A stretch of DNA of 64,000 nt from Ramlibacter rhizophilus (GTDB lineage: Bacteria > Pseudomonadota > Gammaproteobacteria > Burkholderiales > Burkholderiaceae_C), in assembly GCF_004681965.1 (NCBI RefSeq), contig NZ_SMLL01000003.1, positions 620,001-684,000 of the forward strand. The letters are read 5' to 3'. A program made the translations under genes and the position numbers. The stretch's first letter is position 1; every line of letters starts with the position of its first letter. This document shows, piece after piece, positions 39,554 to 49,833 of the stretch. The notes below the pieces were generated by a model. It ran no database searches, had not been told where the DNA came from, and saw nothing but the letters and a program-made list of their open reading frames with translations.

Positions 39554-40360
39554 ATGAACCTCGAAGCAACGATTGCCCCGATCCGGCTCGTCCCCCGCCA
39601 CGAGCCGTCCAGGACCGCCGCGGCAGCGCCCACGCCGACGCCGACGCCGACGCCGGCACTGCGCACCCTGTGCTCCAACTGCCACCTGCGCGACATCTGC
39701 CTGCCCTGCGGCATGGCGCACCCGGACCTCGCGCGCCTGGACGGCCTGCATTTCGGCCGCCGCAAGGTCAAGGCGGGCGAGGAGCTGTACCGCGGCGGCG
39801 ACCGCTTCGCCTTCATCTACGCCGTGCGCACCGGCACCTTCAAGTCCAGCCTGATGCTGGCCGACGGCCGCGAGCAGGTTTCGGGCTTCCACATGGCTGG
39901 CGAGCTGATGGGGCTGGACGGCGTGGCCAACGGCCGCCACGCCAGCGCCGCCACGGCCCTGGAAGACGCCGAGGTCTGCGCCATCCCCTATGGGCACCTG
40001 TCGGAACTCGCCAGCGGGAGCGCCGAGATGCAGATGGTCATGGCCCGCCTCATGAGTCGCGAGATCGTGCGCGAGCACAGCCTCATGATGCTCCTGGGCA
40101 GCATGAGCGCCGAGGAGCGGCTGGCGGCCTTCCTGGTCAACCTGTCGCAGCGCATGAAGGCGCGCGGCTACTCGCCCAGCGAGTTCCACCTGCGCATGTC
40201 GCGGGCGGAGATCGGCAGCTACCTGGGCATGAAGCTGGAGACGGTGAGCCGTACCTTCTCCTCCTTCCAGCAACGCGGCATGCTGGAGGTGGACAAGCGG
40301 CACATCCGCATCGTGGACCTGGATTCGCTCACCCGCGCCTTCGAGCCGAAGGTGCACTGA
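39554..40360 (+). CDS. FNR-type transcriptional regulator (Crp/Fnr family)
   Basis: A 268-residue regulator with an N-terminal CX2CX5CX2C cluster (Cys40, 43, 49, 52), a Cys at 142 that matches the fourth FNR ligand, a cyclic-nucleotide-type beta roll and an HTH at about 215-240. The recognition helix LETVSRTF keeps Glu, Ser and Arg, so the DNA site is probably TTGAT-N4-ATCAA. This fits an oxygen-sensing [4Fe-4S] regulator. A PTPTPTPTP linker encoded by a hexamer repeat precedes the cluster. GGAG lies before the ATG. Confidence 0.93.
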   Translation: MNLEATIAPIRLVPRHEPSRTAAAAPTPTPTPTPALRTLCSNCHLRDICLPCGMAHPDLARLDGLHFGRRKVKAGEELYRGGDRFAFIYAVRTGTFKSSLMLADGREQVSGFHMAGELMGLDGVANGRHASAATALEDAEVCAIPYGHLSELASGSAEMQMVMARLMSREIVREHSLMMLLGSMSAEERLAAFLVNLSQRMKARGYSPSEFHLRMSRAEIGSYLGMKLETVSRTFSSFQQRGMLEVDKRHIRIVDLDSLTRAFEPKVH

Positions 40361-40387
40361 GGGTGGCGCAGATCCGGCCGGAACGCC

Positions 40388-41104
40388 TCAGGCGCCCAAC
40401 TGCCCGGCCAGGTCCAGCAGGTCCCGGCAATGCAGATCGTTGCCCGCCTGGGGCGACACGTCCTTCGGATGCCCCGCGCCGAACTCCAGCGGCCGCTCGA
40501 TGAACGCCGTGCGCAGGCCGTGCTGCCGGGCGGCGGCGAGGTCGTTGGCGTGCGCGGCAACCATCATCACCTCGGCCGGCTCGATGTCGAAGACGCGCGC
40601 CACGCCCGTGTAGGTGGCCGCATCGGGCTTGTACGCGCGGAACACCTCGGCCGAAAGCACGCAGTCCCAGGGCAGGCCGGCATGCCGGGCCATGTCGGTG
40701 AGCAGGCCGATGTTGCCGTTGGAGAGGGTGCAGATCGTGAAGCGGCGCTTCAGGCGCGTGAGCGCGGGCGCGCTGTCGGGCCAGCCGTCGAGGCGGTGCC
40801 AGACCCGGTTCAGGTGGCGACGCTGGGCTTCGTCCAGGTGCGCCAGGCCGAAGCGGCCGAGGATCTCCTCGAGGATCTGCCGGTGCAGCGTATCCAGCAG
40901 CGTCCAGCCCTGCTCGCCCGACATGACGCGCGCCATGGCCGGTGCGTAGCCGGCGCGCCAGGCGCGGGCGAAGGCGTCGCCGTCCACCTGCGGGTAGCGT
41001 TCGCGCATTTCGCGCACGATGCTGCCGTGCCAGTCCACCACGGTGCCGAAGACATCGAAGGCCAGCACCTTGACGGTGTCCGCGAGGGCGCGGTTATCGG
41101 TCAT
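40388..41104 (-). CDS. HAD-family haloacid dehalogenase, type II
   Basis: A 238-residue HAD hydrolase of the L-2-haloacid dehalogenase group. The nucleophile is Asp17 in LAFDVFGTVVDW; later motifs are CTLSNGN and the Lys in YKPDAATY, then VAAHANDLAAAR. The type II family removes halide from 2-haloacids, but many members act on phosphoesters, so the substrate is uncertain. GGAG lies before the ATG. It lies 34 bases after the FtsH paralogue on the same strand. Confidence 0.88.
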   Translation of the reverse strand: MTDNRALADTVKVLAFDVFGTVVDWHGSIVREMRERYPQVDGDAFARAWRAGYAPAMARVMSGEQGWTLLDTLHRQILEEILGRFGLAHLDEAQRRHLNRVWHRLDGWPDSAPALTRLKRRFTICTLSNGNIGLLTDMARHAGLPWDCVLSAEVFRAYKPDAATYTGVARVFDIEPAEVMMVAAHANDLAAARQHGLRTAFIERPLEFGAGHPKDVSPQAGNDLHCRDLLDLAGQLGA

Positions 41105-41138
41105 CTCCAGGGTCCTTTCTGCGGGGAGGGACAGGACG

Positions 41139-43154
41139 TCAAGCCTGGCTCGCCGCATTCGGGACCATGGGGCGGCCGTGGAGCTGCGGCGCCGGCTGCA
41201 GCCCCGTGGCCTGGAGGATCTCATGCTCCGAGAGCGTTTCCTGTCGCAGCAGCGAGGCCACGAGCGCGTCGAGGGCCTTGCGGTGCTGGTGCAGCAGGCG
41301 CTTGGCCTGCACGTGGCACTCGTTGATGATGCGCTGCACTTCGGCATCGATCAGGCTGGCGGTCTGCTCGCTGAAGGGCCTGTCGCCGCCAAAGCCTGCC
41401 GGGCCGCCCAGGAAGGCGTTCTGGCGCGGCGCGAGCTGCACCATGCCCACCGCGTCGCTCATGCCCCAGCGCGTGACCATGTTGCGCGCGAGCTGGGTGG
41501 CCTGCTCGATGTCGTTCTCTGCGCCGGTGGTGCGCGTGCCGTACACCACTTCCTCGGCCGCGCGGCCGCCGAGCATGCCGATGATGCGGGCGCGCAGGTA
41601 GTCCTCCGGGTAGTTGTAGCGGTCCGCCGAGGGTCGCTGGTAGGTCACGCCCAGGGCCTGGCCGCGCGGCACGATGCTGACCCGATGCACCGGGTCGGCC
41701 CCGGGCACCAGCAGGCCGAGGATGGCGTGGCCACTCTCATGGTAGGCAATGCGCTCGCGGTCCTCGGCGCTGAGCAGGAGCGGCCGTTCCGGGCCGAGCA
41801 CGATCTTCTCCAGCGAGTCCAGGAAGTCCTTCTGCTGGACCGCCGCCTCACCCCGGCGCGCCGCGAGCAGGGCGGCCTCGTTGACCAGGTTCTTGAGGTC
41901 GGCGCCCGAGAAGCCGGGTGTGGCCTGGGCGAGTTCCTCCAGGTTGGCGTCGGCGGCCAGCGGCACCTTGCGCACGTGCACGTCCAGGATGGCCCGGCGG
42001 CCGGCCTTGTCGGGCAGGTTCACCACCACGCGCCGGTCGAAGCGGCCCGGGCGCAGCAGCGCGCGGTCGAGCACGTCGGGCTGGTTGGTGGCGGCCAGGA
42101 CGATGATGCCCTCGCGCCCGGTGAAGCCGTCCATCTCCGTGAGGATCTGCTGCAGCGTGTGCTCCTGCTCGCTCGCCCCGCCCAGCACCGCCTGGCCCCG
42201 CGCGCGGCCGATGGCGTCGACCTCGTCGATGAAGATGATGGCCGGTGCGCTTTCTCGCGCCTGCTTGAAGAGATCGCGCACGCGTGCTGCGCCCACGCCC
42301 ACGATCATCTCCACGAACTCGGCCGCGCTCATGGAGAAGAAGGGAACGCCGGCCTCCCCGGCCACGGCCTTGGCCAGCAGGGTCTTGCCGGTGCCGGGCG
42401 AGCCCACCAGCAGCACGCCCTTGGGCGCGGTGCCGCCCAGGCGGGTGTACTTCTGCGGCGACTTGAGGAAGTCCACGATCTCCACCAGCTCGGCCTCGGC
42501 CTCGTCGATGCCTGCCACGTCGTCGAAGGTGACGCGAGTGTCCTTGTCGATGTCGTAGCGCTTGGCCTTGCTGCGCCCGATGCCGAAGAGGCCGCCGCCG
42601 CCCATGCCGCCCTGCGCCGAAGCGCGGCGCCAGAGCCAGACATAGAAGGCGATGATCAGCAGGGCCGGACCAAAGCCGAACAGCAGCGTGGCCCAGCCGC
42701 TTCCCTGCCGGATGGGCGTCGCGCTGATCTCCACGCCGTGGCGAATGAGGAAGTCTTCCAGGCCGCGGTCGAAGAAGGTGGGCAGCTCGGTGGTGAAGGT
42801 GGCCGAGGTGCGCGATGGTGCCCGCGATGCGATCGGGCCGACCCCGGGCGCCGGCGCCGCCGATCCGGCGCCCGCGGCATTCGCCGGCGGCCAGGTGACC
42901 GGCGACTTGAAGCGGCCCTCGATGCTGGTGCCCTGGCTGTAGATCGCGCTGACGTTGTCCTGGGCCACCTGCTCGCGGAAGGTGGTGTAGGGCACCGTGA
43001 CCGGTTCGTCGGCACCGGGCAGCAGCTGGCTGAAGACCCAATAGTTGATCAGCAGGATGACCAGGAAGACCGCCCAGGAGCGGCGCGGCGGCATGCCGCC
43101 CAGGGGCGTGCCGCCAGGTCGGGGTGGCAGCTTGGGATTCGGCGGGGGTGCCAT
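41139..43154 (-). CDS. ftsH: FtsH-like ATP-dependent zinc metalloprotease (paralogue)
   Basis: A 671-residue membrane AAA+ protease. It has a Pro-rich N-terminus, membrane segments at about 26-44 and 155-175, a periplasmic domain between them, Walker A GSPGTGKT near 251-258, Walker [12 protein letters not shown] and the zinc site HESGH at 472-476. The pore loop reads EMIVGVG, with Ile284 where E. coli FtsH has Phe. The context (HAD enzyme, DUF4334) is not that of housekeeping ftsH, so it is probably a second copy. No ribosome-binding site is obvious. Confidence 0.9.
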   Translation of the reverse strand: MAPPPNPKLPPRPGGTPLGGMPPRRSWAVFLVILLINYWVFSQLLPGADEPVTVPYTTFREQVAQDNVSAIYSQGTSIEGRFKSPVTWPPANAAGAGSAAPAPGVGPIASRAPSRTSATFTTELPTFFDRGLEDFLIRHGVEISATPIRQGSGWATLLFGFGPALLIIAFYVWLWRRASAQGGMGGGGLFGIGRSKAKRYDIDKDTRVTFDDVAGIDEAEAELVEIVDFLKSPQKYTRLGGTAPKGVLLVGSPGTGKTLLAKAVAGEAGVPFFSMSAAEFVEMIVGVGAARVRDLFKQARESAPAIIFIDEVDAIGRARGQAVLGGASEQEHTLQQILTEMDGFTGREGIIVLAATNQPDVLDRALLRPGRFDRRVVVNLPDKAGRRAILDVHVRKVPLAADANLEELAQATPGFSGADLKNLVNEAALLAARRGEAAVQQKDFLDSLEKIVLGPERPLLLSAEDRERIAYHESGHAILGLLVPGADPVHRVSIVPRGQALGVTYQRPSADRYNYPEDYLRARIIGMLGGRAAEEVVYGTRTTGAENDIEQATQLARNMVTRWGMSDAVGMVQLAPRQNAFLGGPAGFGGDRPFSEQTASLIDAEVQRIINECHVQAKRLLHQHRKALDALVASLLRQETLSEHEILQATGLQPAPQLHGRPMVPNAASQA

Positions 43155-43179
43155 GGGGCGTTCGCGCCGCTCCGCCGGC

Positions 43180-43374
43180 TCAGCGCTCGCCTTCGGGCTT
43201 GTCGGGCTGCGAGGCTTCCTCGTCTTTCGTCACGATGCCCGCCTTGCGCACCCCCTGCTCGCGGTCCTGCTCCAGGTGGCGTGCCTGGGCGCCGTCTTCG
43301 CTGCCGCCCTGCACGGGCAGGTCGCGTTCGATCTCGGGCTTGTGGGTGTCACCGGATTTCTTCTCGCCTGGCAT
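43180..43374 (-). CDS. Small highly charged protein, function unknown
   Basis: A 64-residue hydrophilic protein ([20 protein letters not shown], then [12 protein letters not shown]) with no hydrophobic core, so probably disordered. AAGGAG lies eight bases before the ATG at 43374 (another ATG two codons earlier is too close to it). It is 25 bases upstream of the FtsH paralogue on the same strand. I do not recognise the family. Confidence 0.6.
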   Translation of the reverse strand: MPGEKKSGDTHKPEIERDLPVQGGSEDGAQARHLEQDREQGVRKAGIVTKDEEASQPDKPEGER

Positions 43375-43494
43375 GTTCATACTCCTTCACAGTGCAGGCC
43401 AATCTATGCCGATGGCCGCGCCGGGCGAGTAGGAGACGACCGCTTGGCCGGCCTCAACAGGAGCCGACATGACCCTGTGCGATGGAGGTCCGAG

Positions 43495-44031
43495 GTGAAC
43501 GCCTTCTACCGGACCGTCAGTCGCGGCAGCGTGCGCTTCGAAGACGCGCTGTCGCTCTTCGACAGCCTGGATGCCGTCGAGCTCGATGCCATGCTGGGCC
43601 GCTGGCTCGGGGCCGAGTTTCCGACCGGCCATCCGCTGGACGGCGTGCTGAGCGCCTACGGCTGGCAGGGCAAGCACTTCAGGACCGCCGAGCACGTCGA
43701 TCCGCTGCTGTTCACGGCAGGCGATGCATGCAGCTACCGGCTCCGCCCCTTGGGCGCGACCTGGGCCGTGCAGGCACTCCAGGCCTGGCCCGCGTTGAAG
43801 ACCCCCGCCGCGGCGCGCTGGGCCAGGCCGCTGCTGCCGCTCTTGTCCACGCAGCGCTCGCAGGCGCGCCTGCGCATGCTCGAATTCCGCGGCGTGGCCA
43901 CTGCCGCCATGGTGTACGACACGGTCCCCATCATCGACGTGTTCCGCCGCATCGACGAGGCGCGCGTGCTCGGGCTGATGGACATGAAGGGCCTGGACCG
44001 ACCGTTCTTCTTCCTGCTGCGCCGCGGCTGA
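43495..44031 (+). CDS. DUF4334 / GXWXG-domain protein
   Basis: A 178-residue protein with a GXWXG motif (LGRWLGAEF near 45) and a C-terminal DUF4334 domain ending [20 protein letters not shown] then PFFFLLRRG, the domain's usual closing motif. The function is unknown; a lipocalin-like fold has been suggested for the family. The GTG at 43495 has GGAGG six bases upstream. A CoA-transferase gene follows 50 bases later. Confidence 0.85.
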   Translation: MNAFYRTVSRGSVRFEDALSLFDSLDAVELDAMLGRWLGAEFPTGHPLDGVLSAYGWQGKHFRTAEHVDPLLFTAGDACSYRLRPLGATWAVQALQAWPALKTPAAARWARPLLPLLSTQRSQARLRMLEFRGVATAAMVYDTVPIIDVFRRIDEARVLGLMDMKGLDRPFFFLLRRG

Positions 44032-44081
44032 TCCGCACGCGGGGCCGACAATGGCCGGGTCGAATTGGTGAAGGAGGCCCC

Positions 44082-45176
44082 ATGCCGGGACCGCTGCAGG
44101 GATTGAAGGTCATCGAGCTGGCCGGGCTCGGCCCCGCGCCGTTCTGCGCCATGCTGTTGGCGGACATGGGTGCCCAGGTGCTGCGCATCGAACGGCCGGG
44201 CGGCGCGGCGCGCCTGGACCGTTACGAGGTGACGGCCCGGGGGCGGCCGGCACTGGAGCTGGACCTGCGCTCGCCGGAGGGCCTGCAGACCCTGCTGGCG
44301 CTGGTGGACCGCGCCGACGTGCTGATTGAGGGCTTCCGACCCGGGGTCATGGAACGGCTGGGCGCCGGACCCGACACCTGCCTGGCGCGCCGGCCGGCAC
44401 TGGTCTACGGCCGCATGACCGGCTGGGGCCAGGACGGGCCGCTGTCGCAAGCGGCGGGGCATGACATCAACTACATCGCCCTGAGCGGCGCGCTGAATGC
44501 CATCGGGCCGAAGGAAGGGCCGCCCACGGTTCCCCTGAACCTCGTCGGCGATTTCGGCGGCGGCGCGATGCTGCTGGCCTTCGGTGTGCTGGCGGCGGTG
44601 CTGGAGGCACGGCAGTCGGGCCGCGGGCAGGTGGTCGATGCCGCCATGACGGACGGCACTGCGCTGCTGTCGGCCATGATGTGGGGCTTCCGCGCCAGCG
44701 GCCGCTGGACCTCGCAGCGCGAGGACAACTGGCTCGACGGCGGCGCGCACTTCTATCGCAACTACGCCTGCGCCGATGGTCGCTTCATCGCGGTCGGGGC
44801 GCTGGAGCCGCAGTTCTATGCGCTGCTGATGGAGCGCTGCGGCATCGACGATGCAGAGCTGCGCGAGCTGCAGAACGAGCGCGCCCGCTGGCCCGAGTTC
44901 GCCGGCCGGCTGGCGGCCCTCTTCAAGACCCGCACGCGCGACGAGTGGTGCGCGCTGCTGGAGGGCACCGACGCCTGCGTCGCCCCGGTGCTGGATTGGG
45001 ACGAGGCCCCGCGCCACCCGCACAATCGCGCCCGCGGCACCTTCGTGGAGATCGACGGCGTGACGCAACCGGCAGCGGCCCCCCGCCTGAGCCGCACGCC
45101 GGGGAACGCCGGGCCGGTGGACCCCGGCCGCCGCGACGACATCCTGCGCGCCTGGGGCCTGGAGGCCGAGCGCTAG
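44082..45176 (+). CDS. CaiB/BaiF family CoA-transferase (alpha-methylacyl-CoA racemase-like)
   Basis: A 364-residue type III CoA-transferase. It begins [20 protein letters not shown] and has [12 protein letters not shown], the [13 protein letters not shown] segment and [15 protein letters not shown], closest to alpha-methylacyl-CoA racemases, which invert 2-methyl-branched acyl-CoAs; a catalytic Asp is likely in [15 protein letters not shown] lies before the ATG. The substrate is inferred. Confidence 0.9.
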   Translation: MPGPLQGLKVIELAGLGPAPFCAMLLADMGAQVLRIERPGGAARLDRYEVTARGRPALELDLRSPEGLQTLLALVDRADVLIEGFRPGVMERLGAGPDTCLARRPALVYGRMTGWGQDGPLSQAAGHDINYIALSGALNAIGPKEGPPTVPLNLVGDFGGGAMLLAFGVLAAVLEARQSGRGQVVDAAMTDGTALLSAMMWGFRASGRWTSQREDNWLDGGAHFYRNYACADGRFIAVGALEPQFYALLMERCGIDDAELRELQNERARWPEFAGRLAALFKTRTRDEWCALLEGTDACVAPVLDWDEAPRHPHNRARGTFVEIDGVTQPAAAPRLSRTPGNAGPVDPGRRDDILRAWGLEAER

Positions 45177-45211
45177 GGTAACCTCCGGACGGGGCGCGCC
45201 AGCGCGCTTCC

Positions 45212-45217
45212 TACAAT
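45212..45217 (+). promoter_or_regulatory. -10 box (TACAAT) upstream of phaR
   Basis: TACAAT overlaps an in-frame ATG (45216), which argues against that ATG as the phaR start and for the TTG at 45273. No convincing -35 hexamer is seen. Confidence 0.4.
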
Positions 45218-45272
45218 GCCGGCCACAGCCAACCACAGTCGCGCCCCAGGTGGGCGGGCCAGGAGTGTCGAA

Positions 45273-45812
45273 TTGCAAGGCAAGAAAGCCCAGGCCAGCG
45301 CCGTCAAGCCGGCGCAGCGCGTGATCAAGAAGTACCCCAACCGGCGCCTCTACGACACCAACACGTCCGCCTACATCACGCTCGCACAGGTCAAGCAGCT
45401 CGTGCTGGACAGCGAGCCCTTCGTCGTGCGCGATGCGAAGAGCAACGACGACATCACGCGCAGCATCCTGCTGCAGATCATCCTGGAGGAGGAGGCCGGC
45501 GGCGCGCCGATGTTCAGCGAGGCGGCGCTGGCCAACATCATCCGGTTCTATGGCCATGCCATGCAGGGCTTCATGGGCACCTCCCTGGAGCGCAACGTGC
45601 AGGCCTTCACCGACCTGCAGGCCAAGCTGGCCGAGCAGTCCAAGAACTTCACGCCGGAGATGTGGGCCCAGTTCGGGAACATGCAGAACCCGCTGATGCA
45701 GGGCGTGATGGGCAGCTACCTGGAGCAGTCCAAGACCCTCTTCGAGCAGATGCAGGAGCAGATGCAGAAGCAGACGGAGCAGATGTTCGGGGCATTCGGC
45801 ATCAAGCGGTAG
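45273..45812 (+). CDS. phaR: Polyhydroxyalkanoate synthesis repressor PhaR
   Basis: A repressor that binds both DNA and PHA granules and lifts phasin repression when polymer forms. The 179-residue protein has the N-terminal DNA-binding domain ([20 protein letters not shown]) and a PHB accumulation domain, then a Gln-rich helical tail ([14 protein letters not shown]). The TTG at 45273 is preferred because AGGAG lies seven bases upstream; the ATG at 45216 falls in a -10 box. No PHA synthase genes are in the window. Confidence 0.9.
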   Translation: MQGKKAQASAVKPAQRVIKKYPNRRLYDTNTSAYITLAQVKQLVLDSEPFVVRDAKSNDDITRSILLQIILEEEAGGAPMFSEAALANIIRFYGHAMQGFMGTSLERNVQAFTDLQAKLAEQSKNFTPEMWAQFGNMQNPLMQGVMGSYLEQSKTLFEQMQEQMQKQTEQMFGAFGIKR

Positions 45813-45846
45813 GGTCCCTTCGACAAGCTGGGACAATGCGGCCCCT

Positions 45847-47247
45847 ATGAGCGAAACCGCTGTCCTGCCGAACACCACTCCCGCGCCCAAGGTCGGCTTC
45901 GTGAGCCTGGGCTGCCCCAAGGCCCTGACCGATTCCGAACTGATCCTCACCCAGCTCTCGGCCGAGGGCTACCAGACGTCCAAGACCTTCGAGGGCGCGG
46001 ACCTGGTCATCGTGAACACCTGCGGCTTCATCGACGACGCCGTCAAGGAAAGCCTGGACACCATCGGAGAGGCCCTGGCCGCCAACGGCAAGGTCATCGT
46101 CACCGGCTGCCTGGGCGCGCGGGCGGGCGCCTCCGGCGACAACCTGGTCCGGCAGATGCACCCCTCGGTGCTGGCGGTGACCGGTCCCCACGCCACCCAG
46201 GAGGTGATGGACGCGGTCCACGAGCACCTGCCCAAGCCGCACGACCCCTTCATCGACCTGGTGCCCGGCGCTTTCGGCGAAGCCGGGGTCAAGCTCACGC
46301 CGCGCCACTACGCCTACCTCAAGATCAGCGAAGGCTGCAACCACCGCTGCACCTTCTGCATCATCCCGTCCATGCGCGGCGACCTGGTCAGCCGCCCCAT
46401 CGGCGACGTGCTCAAGGAGGCGCGCGCACTGTTCGAAGGCGGGGTGAAGGAGTTGCTGGTGATCAGCCAGGACACCTCCGCCTACGGGGTGGACACCAAG
46501 TACCGCACCGGCTTCTTCGACGGCCGGCCCGTGCGCACGCGCATGCTCGAGCTCGCGCAGGCGCTGGGCGAGCTGGCCGAGCCGCACGGTGCCTGGGTGC
46601 GGCTGCACTACGTGTACCCCTATCCCTCGGTCGATGAAGTCATCCCGCTCATGGCCAGCGGTCGCGTGCTGCCCTACCTGGACGTGCCCTTCCAGCACAG
46701 CCACCCCGACGTGTTGCGCCGGATGAAGCGGCCCGCCAGCGGCGAGCGCAACCTGGAGCGCCTGCAGCGCTGGCGCGAGGCCTGCCCGGAGCTGGTCGTG
46801 CGCAGCACCTTCATCGCCGGTTTTCCGGGCGAGACCGAAGCCGAGTTCGAGCACCTGCTGGACTTCATGCGCGAGGCGCGGATCGACCGGGCCGGCTGCT
46901 TCGCCTACAGCGACGTGGCGGGCGCGGTCGCCAACGAGCTGCCCGGCATGCTGCCGCTGGAAGTGCGCGAGGAGCGGCGCGCGCGCTTCATGGCCGTGGC
47001 CGAGGAAGTCTCGGCCGCCAAGCTGCGCGAGCGCGTGGGGGCGACCATGCAGGTGCTGGTGGACTCGGCCCCGGCGCTCGGCCGCAAGGGTGGGGTGGGG
47101 CGCAGCTATGCGGATGCGCCCGAGATCGACGGCGTGGTGCGGCTTCTTGCGCCGCAGAAGATCAGCAAGCAGCTGAAGGTGGGCGAGTTCACGCAGGCGC
47201 GCATCGTCGACACGCAGGGCCACGACCTGGTGGCGGTGCCGGTCTGA
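45847..47247 (+). CDS. rimO: Ribosomal protein S12 methylthiotransferase RimO
   Basis: A radical-SAM enzyme that adds a methylthio group to Asp of ribosomal protein S12. The 466-residue protein has the N-terminal UPF0004 domain ([16 protein letters not shown], second cluster Cys), the radical-SAM motif [16 protein letters not shown], and a C-terminal TRAM domain (VLVDSAP to [11 protein letters not shown]). No ribosome-binding site is evident; GACAAT ends nine bases before the ATG. Two hairpins follow the stop. Confidence 0.96.
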   Translation: MSETAVLPNTTPAPKVGFVSLGCPKALTDSELILTQLSAEGYQTSKTFEGADLVIVNTCGFIDDAVKESLDTIGEALAANGKVIVTGCLGARAGASGDNLVRQMHPSVLAVTGPHATQEVMDAVHEHLPKPHDPFIDLVPGAFGEAGVKLTPRHYAYLKISEGCNHRCTFCIIPSMRGDLVSRPIGDVLKEARALFEGGVKELLVISQDTSAYGVDTKYRTGFFDGRPVRTRMLELAQALGELAEPHGAWVRLHYVYPYPSVDEVIPLMASGRVLPYLDVPFQHSHPDVLRRMKRPASGERNLERLQRWREACPELVVRSTFIAGFPGETEAEFEHLLDFMREARIDRAGCFAYSDVAGAVANELPGMLPLEVREERRARFMAVAEEVSAAKLRERVGATMQVLVDSAPALGRKGGVGRSYADAPEIDGVVRLLAPQKISKQLKVGEFTQARIVDTQGHDLVAVPV

Positions 47248-47271
47248 CGCGGCGTCTCGCGCGGAAAGAAC

Positions 47272-47291
47272 AAGCCGGCTCGCGCCGGCTT
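47272..47291 (+). terminator. Hairpin after rimO
   Basis: An 8-bp stem AAGCCGGC/GCCGGCTT with loop TCGC, 24 bases after the rimO stop. There is no T tract, so the call is tentative. Confidence 0.4.
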
Positions 47292-47310
47292 CGGACCTGG
47301 GCCTTTGCAG

Positions 47311-47385
47311 GCTTGGAATTCACAAGCCCGGGAATCACGAGTCCGGGAATCAAGGGCCCGGGAATGACGAGCCCGGAAACAAACA
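47311..47385. repeat. Five 15-bp degenerate tandem repeats
   Basis: Five consecutive 15-base units follow the pattern GCCCGGGAATCACGA (47311, 47326, 47341, 47356, 47371); the middle three are near-identical and the outer two decayed. There is no spacer, so it is not CRISPR. The minus-strand frame through it is repetitive and has no sign of being a gene. Confidence 0.8.
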
Positions 47386-47405
47386 AAGCCGGCGAAGCCG
47401 GCTTT
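47385..47405. terminator. Hairpin between the rimO repeats and tRNA-Leu
   Basis: A 9-bp stem AAAGCCGGC/GCCGGCTTT with loop GAA. It lies 14 bases past the tRNA-Leu 3' end on the minus strand and could end tRNA transcription; in the other direction it could end rimO. Confidence 0.55.
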
Positions 47406-47419
47406 GATGTCTTTATCAT

Positions 47420-47504
<85 letters not shown>

Positions 47505-47522
47505 ATTTCAGGAAAAACAAGA

Positions 47523-49796
47523 TTGTATATCAAGAACACAGCCGCTCCCGACAAGAACCTGCTCGAAGAAATCGAGGGCGTGATCCAGGGGCATCGCGAC
47601 GGTCATGGCTTCGTCGTGCGCGATGACGGCGAAGCCGACATCTACCTGCCTCCCAACGAGATGCGCGCCGTCCTGCACAAGGACCGCGTCAAGGCCCGCG
47701 TGGTGCGCCACGACCGCCGCGGCCGCCCCGAGGGGCGCGTGGTGGAGATCGTCGAACGCCCCCCCAGTCCCATCATCGGCCGCCTGCTGCACGAAAGCGG
47801 CGTCTGGCTGGTCGCGCCCGAGGACAAGCGTTACGGCCAGGACGTGCTGATCCCCAAGGGGCTCACCGGCACGGCCAAGCCCGGGCAGGTGGTGGTGGTC
47901 GAACTCACGGAACCGCCCAGCCTCTACGGGCAGCCGGTGGGGCGGGTCAAGGAAGTGCTGGGCGAGATCGACGACCCCGGCATGGAGATCGAGATCGCCG
48001 TGCGCAAGTACGGCGTGCCGCATGTCTTCTCCGACGCCTGCATCGCCCAGGCGCGCAGCCTGCCGGACAAGGTGCGCCCGCAGGACAAGAAGCGGCGCGT
48101 GGACCTGACCGACGTGCCGCTGGTCACCATCGACGGCGAGGACGCGCGCGACTTCGACGATGCCGTCTACTGCGAGCCCGCCAAGGTGGGCCGCGGCAAG
48201 GGCTGGCGCCTGCTGGTGGCCATCGCCGACGTGAGCCACTACGTGGAGACCGGCAGCGCCATCGACATCGACGCCTACGAGCGCGCCACCAGCGTGTACT
48301 TCCCGCGCCGCGTCATCCCCATGCTGCCGGAGAAGCTCTCCAACGGCCTGTGCTCGCTCAATCCCGACGTGGACCGCCTGTGCATGGTCTGCGACATGCT
48401 GGTCACGTCCACCGGCGAGATCCAGGCCTACCAGTTCTATCCGGCGGTGATGCACAGCCACGCCCGCTTCACCTACACGGAAGTGGCCGCCATCCTGGCC
48501 AACACGCGCGGGCCGGAGGCGCAGCGGCGCCGCGATCGGGTGCAGGACCTCATGCACCTGCACGACGTCTATGGCGCCCTGCTCAAGGCGCGCCAGACGC
48601 GCGGCGCGGTGGATTTCGAGACCACCGAGACGCAGATCGTGTGCGACGAGAGCGGCCGCATCGAGCGGATCGTTCCGCGCGTGCGCAACGATGCGCACCG
48701 CCTCATCGAGGAGGCCATGCTGGCGGCCAACGTCTGCAGCGCCGACTTCATCCAGCTGGGCAAGCACCCGGGCCTGTACCGCGTGCACGAGGGGCCGACG
48801 CCGGAGAAGAAGGAGATCCTGCGCAACTACCTCAAGGCACTGGCGGTCGGCCTGTCCATCTCCGACGAGCCGCATCCGGCCGAGTTCCAGCGCATCGCCG
48901 CCGCGACCAAGGACCGGCCCGACGCGCAGCAGATCCACACCATGCTGCTGCGGTCCATGCAGCAGGCCATCTACACCCCCATCAACAGCGGGCACTTCGG
49001 CCTGGCCTACGAGGCCTACACCCACTTCACCAGCCCCATCCGCCGCTATCCGGACCTGCTGGTGCACCGCGTGATCAAGGCCATCCTGAGCCGCGAGCGC
49101 TACGCGCTGCCCGCGCTGCCCACGCCGGGCGAGGCGCAGGAGAAGCTGGCCCGCCGGCTGGCGGCGCGCGTGGCTGCGCCCGGGCAGAAGCCGCGCAAGG
49201 CGGCCGCGCCGCCCAGCCGCGAGGTCCAGGCCTGGGAGGCCGCCGGCCTGCACTGCAGTGCGAACGAACGCCGCGCGGACGAGGCCAGCCGCGACGTGGA
49301 GGCCTGGCTCAAGTGCAAGTACATGCGCGAGCACCTCGGCGAGGAGTATTCCGGCGTGGTCACCGCGGCCACCAGCTTCGGCATCTTCGTCACGCTGGAC
49401 GCCATGTACGTCGAAGGACTGGTGCACATCACCGAACTCGGCGGCGAGTACTTCAAGTTCGACGAGGCGCGCCAGGAGCTGCGCGGCGAGCGTACCGGCA
49501 TCCGCTACGCCATCGGCACGCGGGTGCGCGTGCAGGTCAGCCGCGTGGACCTGGACGGGCGCAAGATCGACTTCCGCCTGGTGCACGACAACGAGGACCT
49601 CGCCAGCCGTGCCATGCGCGACAAGGGCGTCACGTCGTCCGGCGGCAAGTCCCGCGACAAGGCCGCCGGAAAACGCGCCGCGAAGTCCGCAGCCGAGCCC
49701 GGTGAGCAGGCGCGCTCCCCGATCCAGGCTTTGAAGGCCGCGGTCAAGAAGGCCGCGGGCAAGAGCAGCGGCAAGTCGCGCAAGTCTCGCCGATGA
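47523..49796 (+). CDS. rnr: Ribonuclease R
   Basis: A 3'-to-5' exoribonuclease that degrades structured RNA. The 757-residue protein has cold-shock domains, the RNB catalytic domain ([16 protein letters not shown], Asp-rich site), an S1 domain ([18 protein letters not shown]) and a Lys-rich C-terminal tail. The N-terminal HTH domain of E. coli RNase R is missing, as often in this group. No ATG fits; the TTG at 47523 has AGGA nine bases upstream and is 18 bases from tRNA-Leu, which runs the other way. Confidence 0.93.
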   Translation: MYIKNTAAPDKNLLEEIEGVIQGHRDGHGFVVRDDGEADIYLPPNEMRAVLHKDRVKARVVRHDRRGRPEGRVVEIVERPPSPIIGRLLHESGVWLVAPEDKRYGQDVLIPKGLTGTAKPGQVVVVELTEPPSLYGQPVGRVKEVLGEIDDPGMEIEIAVRKYGVPHVFSDACIAQARSLPDKVRPQDKKRRVDLTDVPLVTIDGEDARDFDDAVYCEPAKVGRGKGWRLLVAIADVSHYVETGSAIDIDAYERATSVYFPRRVIPMLPEKLSNGLCSLNPDVDRLCMVCDMLVTSTGEIQAYQFYPAVMHSHARFTYTEVAAILANTRGPEAQRRRDRVQDLMHLHDVYGALLKARQTRGAVDFETTETQIVCDESGRIERIVPRVRNDAHRLIEEAMLAANVCSADFIQLGKHPGLYRVHEGPTPEKKEILRNYLKALAVGLSISDEPHPAEFQRIAAATKDRPDAQQIHTMLLRSMQQAIYTPINSGHFGLAYEAYTHFTSPIRRYPDLLVHRVIKAILSRERYALPALPTPGEAQEKLARRLAARVAAPGQKPRKAAAPPSREVQAWEAAGLHCSANERRADEASRDVEAWLKCKYMREHLGEEYSGVVTAATSFGIFVTLDAMYVEGLVHITELGGEYFKFDEARQELRGERTGIRYAIGTRVRVQVSRVDLDGRKIDFRLVHDNEDLASRAMRDKGVTSSGGKSRDKAAGKRAAKSAAEPGEQARSPIQALKAAVKKAAGKSSGKSRKSRR

Positions 49797-49833
49797 CGCA
49801 TCCACGACACGAACAAACAAGAGGAGATTTTCC

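Noticed and set aside
39627..39653. Hexamer repeat encoding PTPTPTPTP in the FNR-type gene as a phase-variation switch
   Set aside because: Six-base units cannot shift the frame; at most they change linker length.
47311..47385. CRISPR-like array
   Set aside because: Units are 15 bases with no spacers; no cas gene is near.
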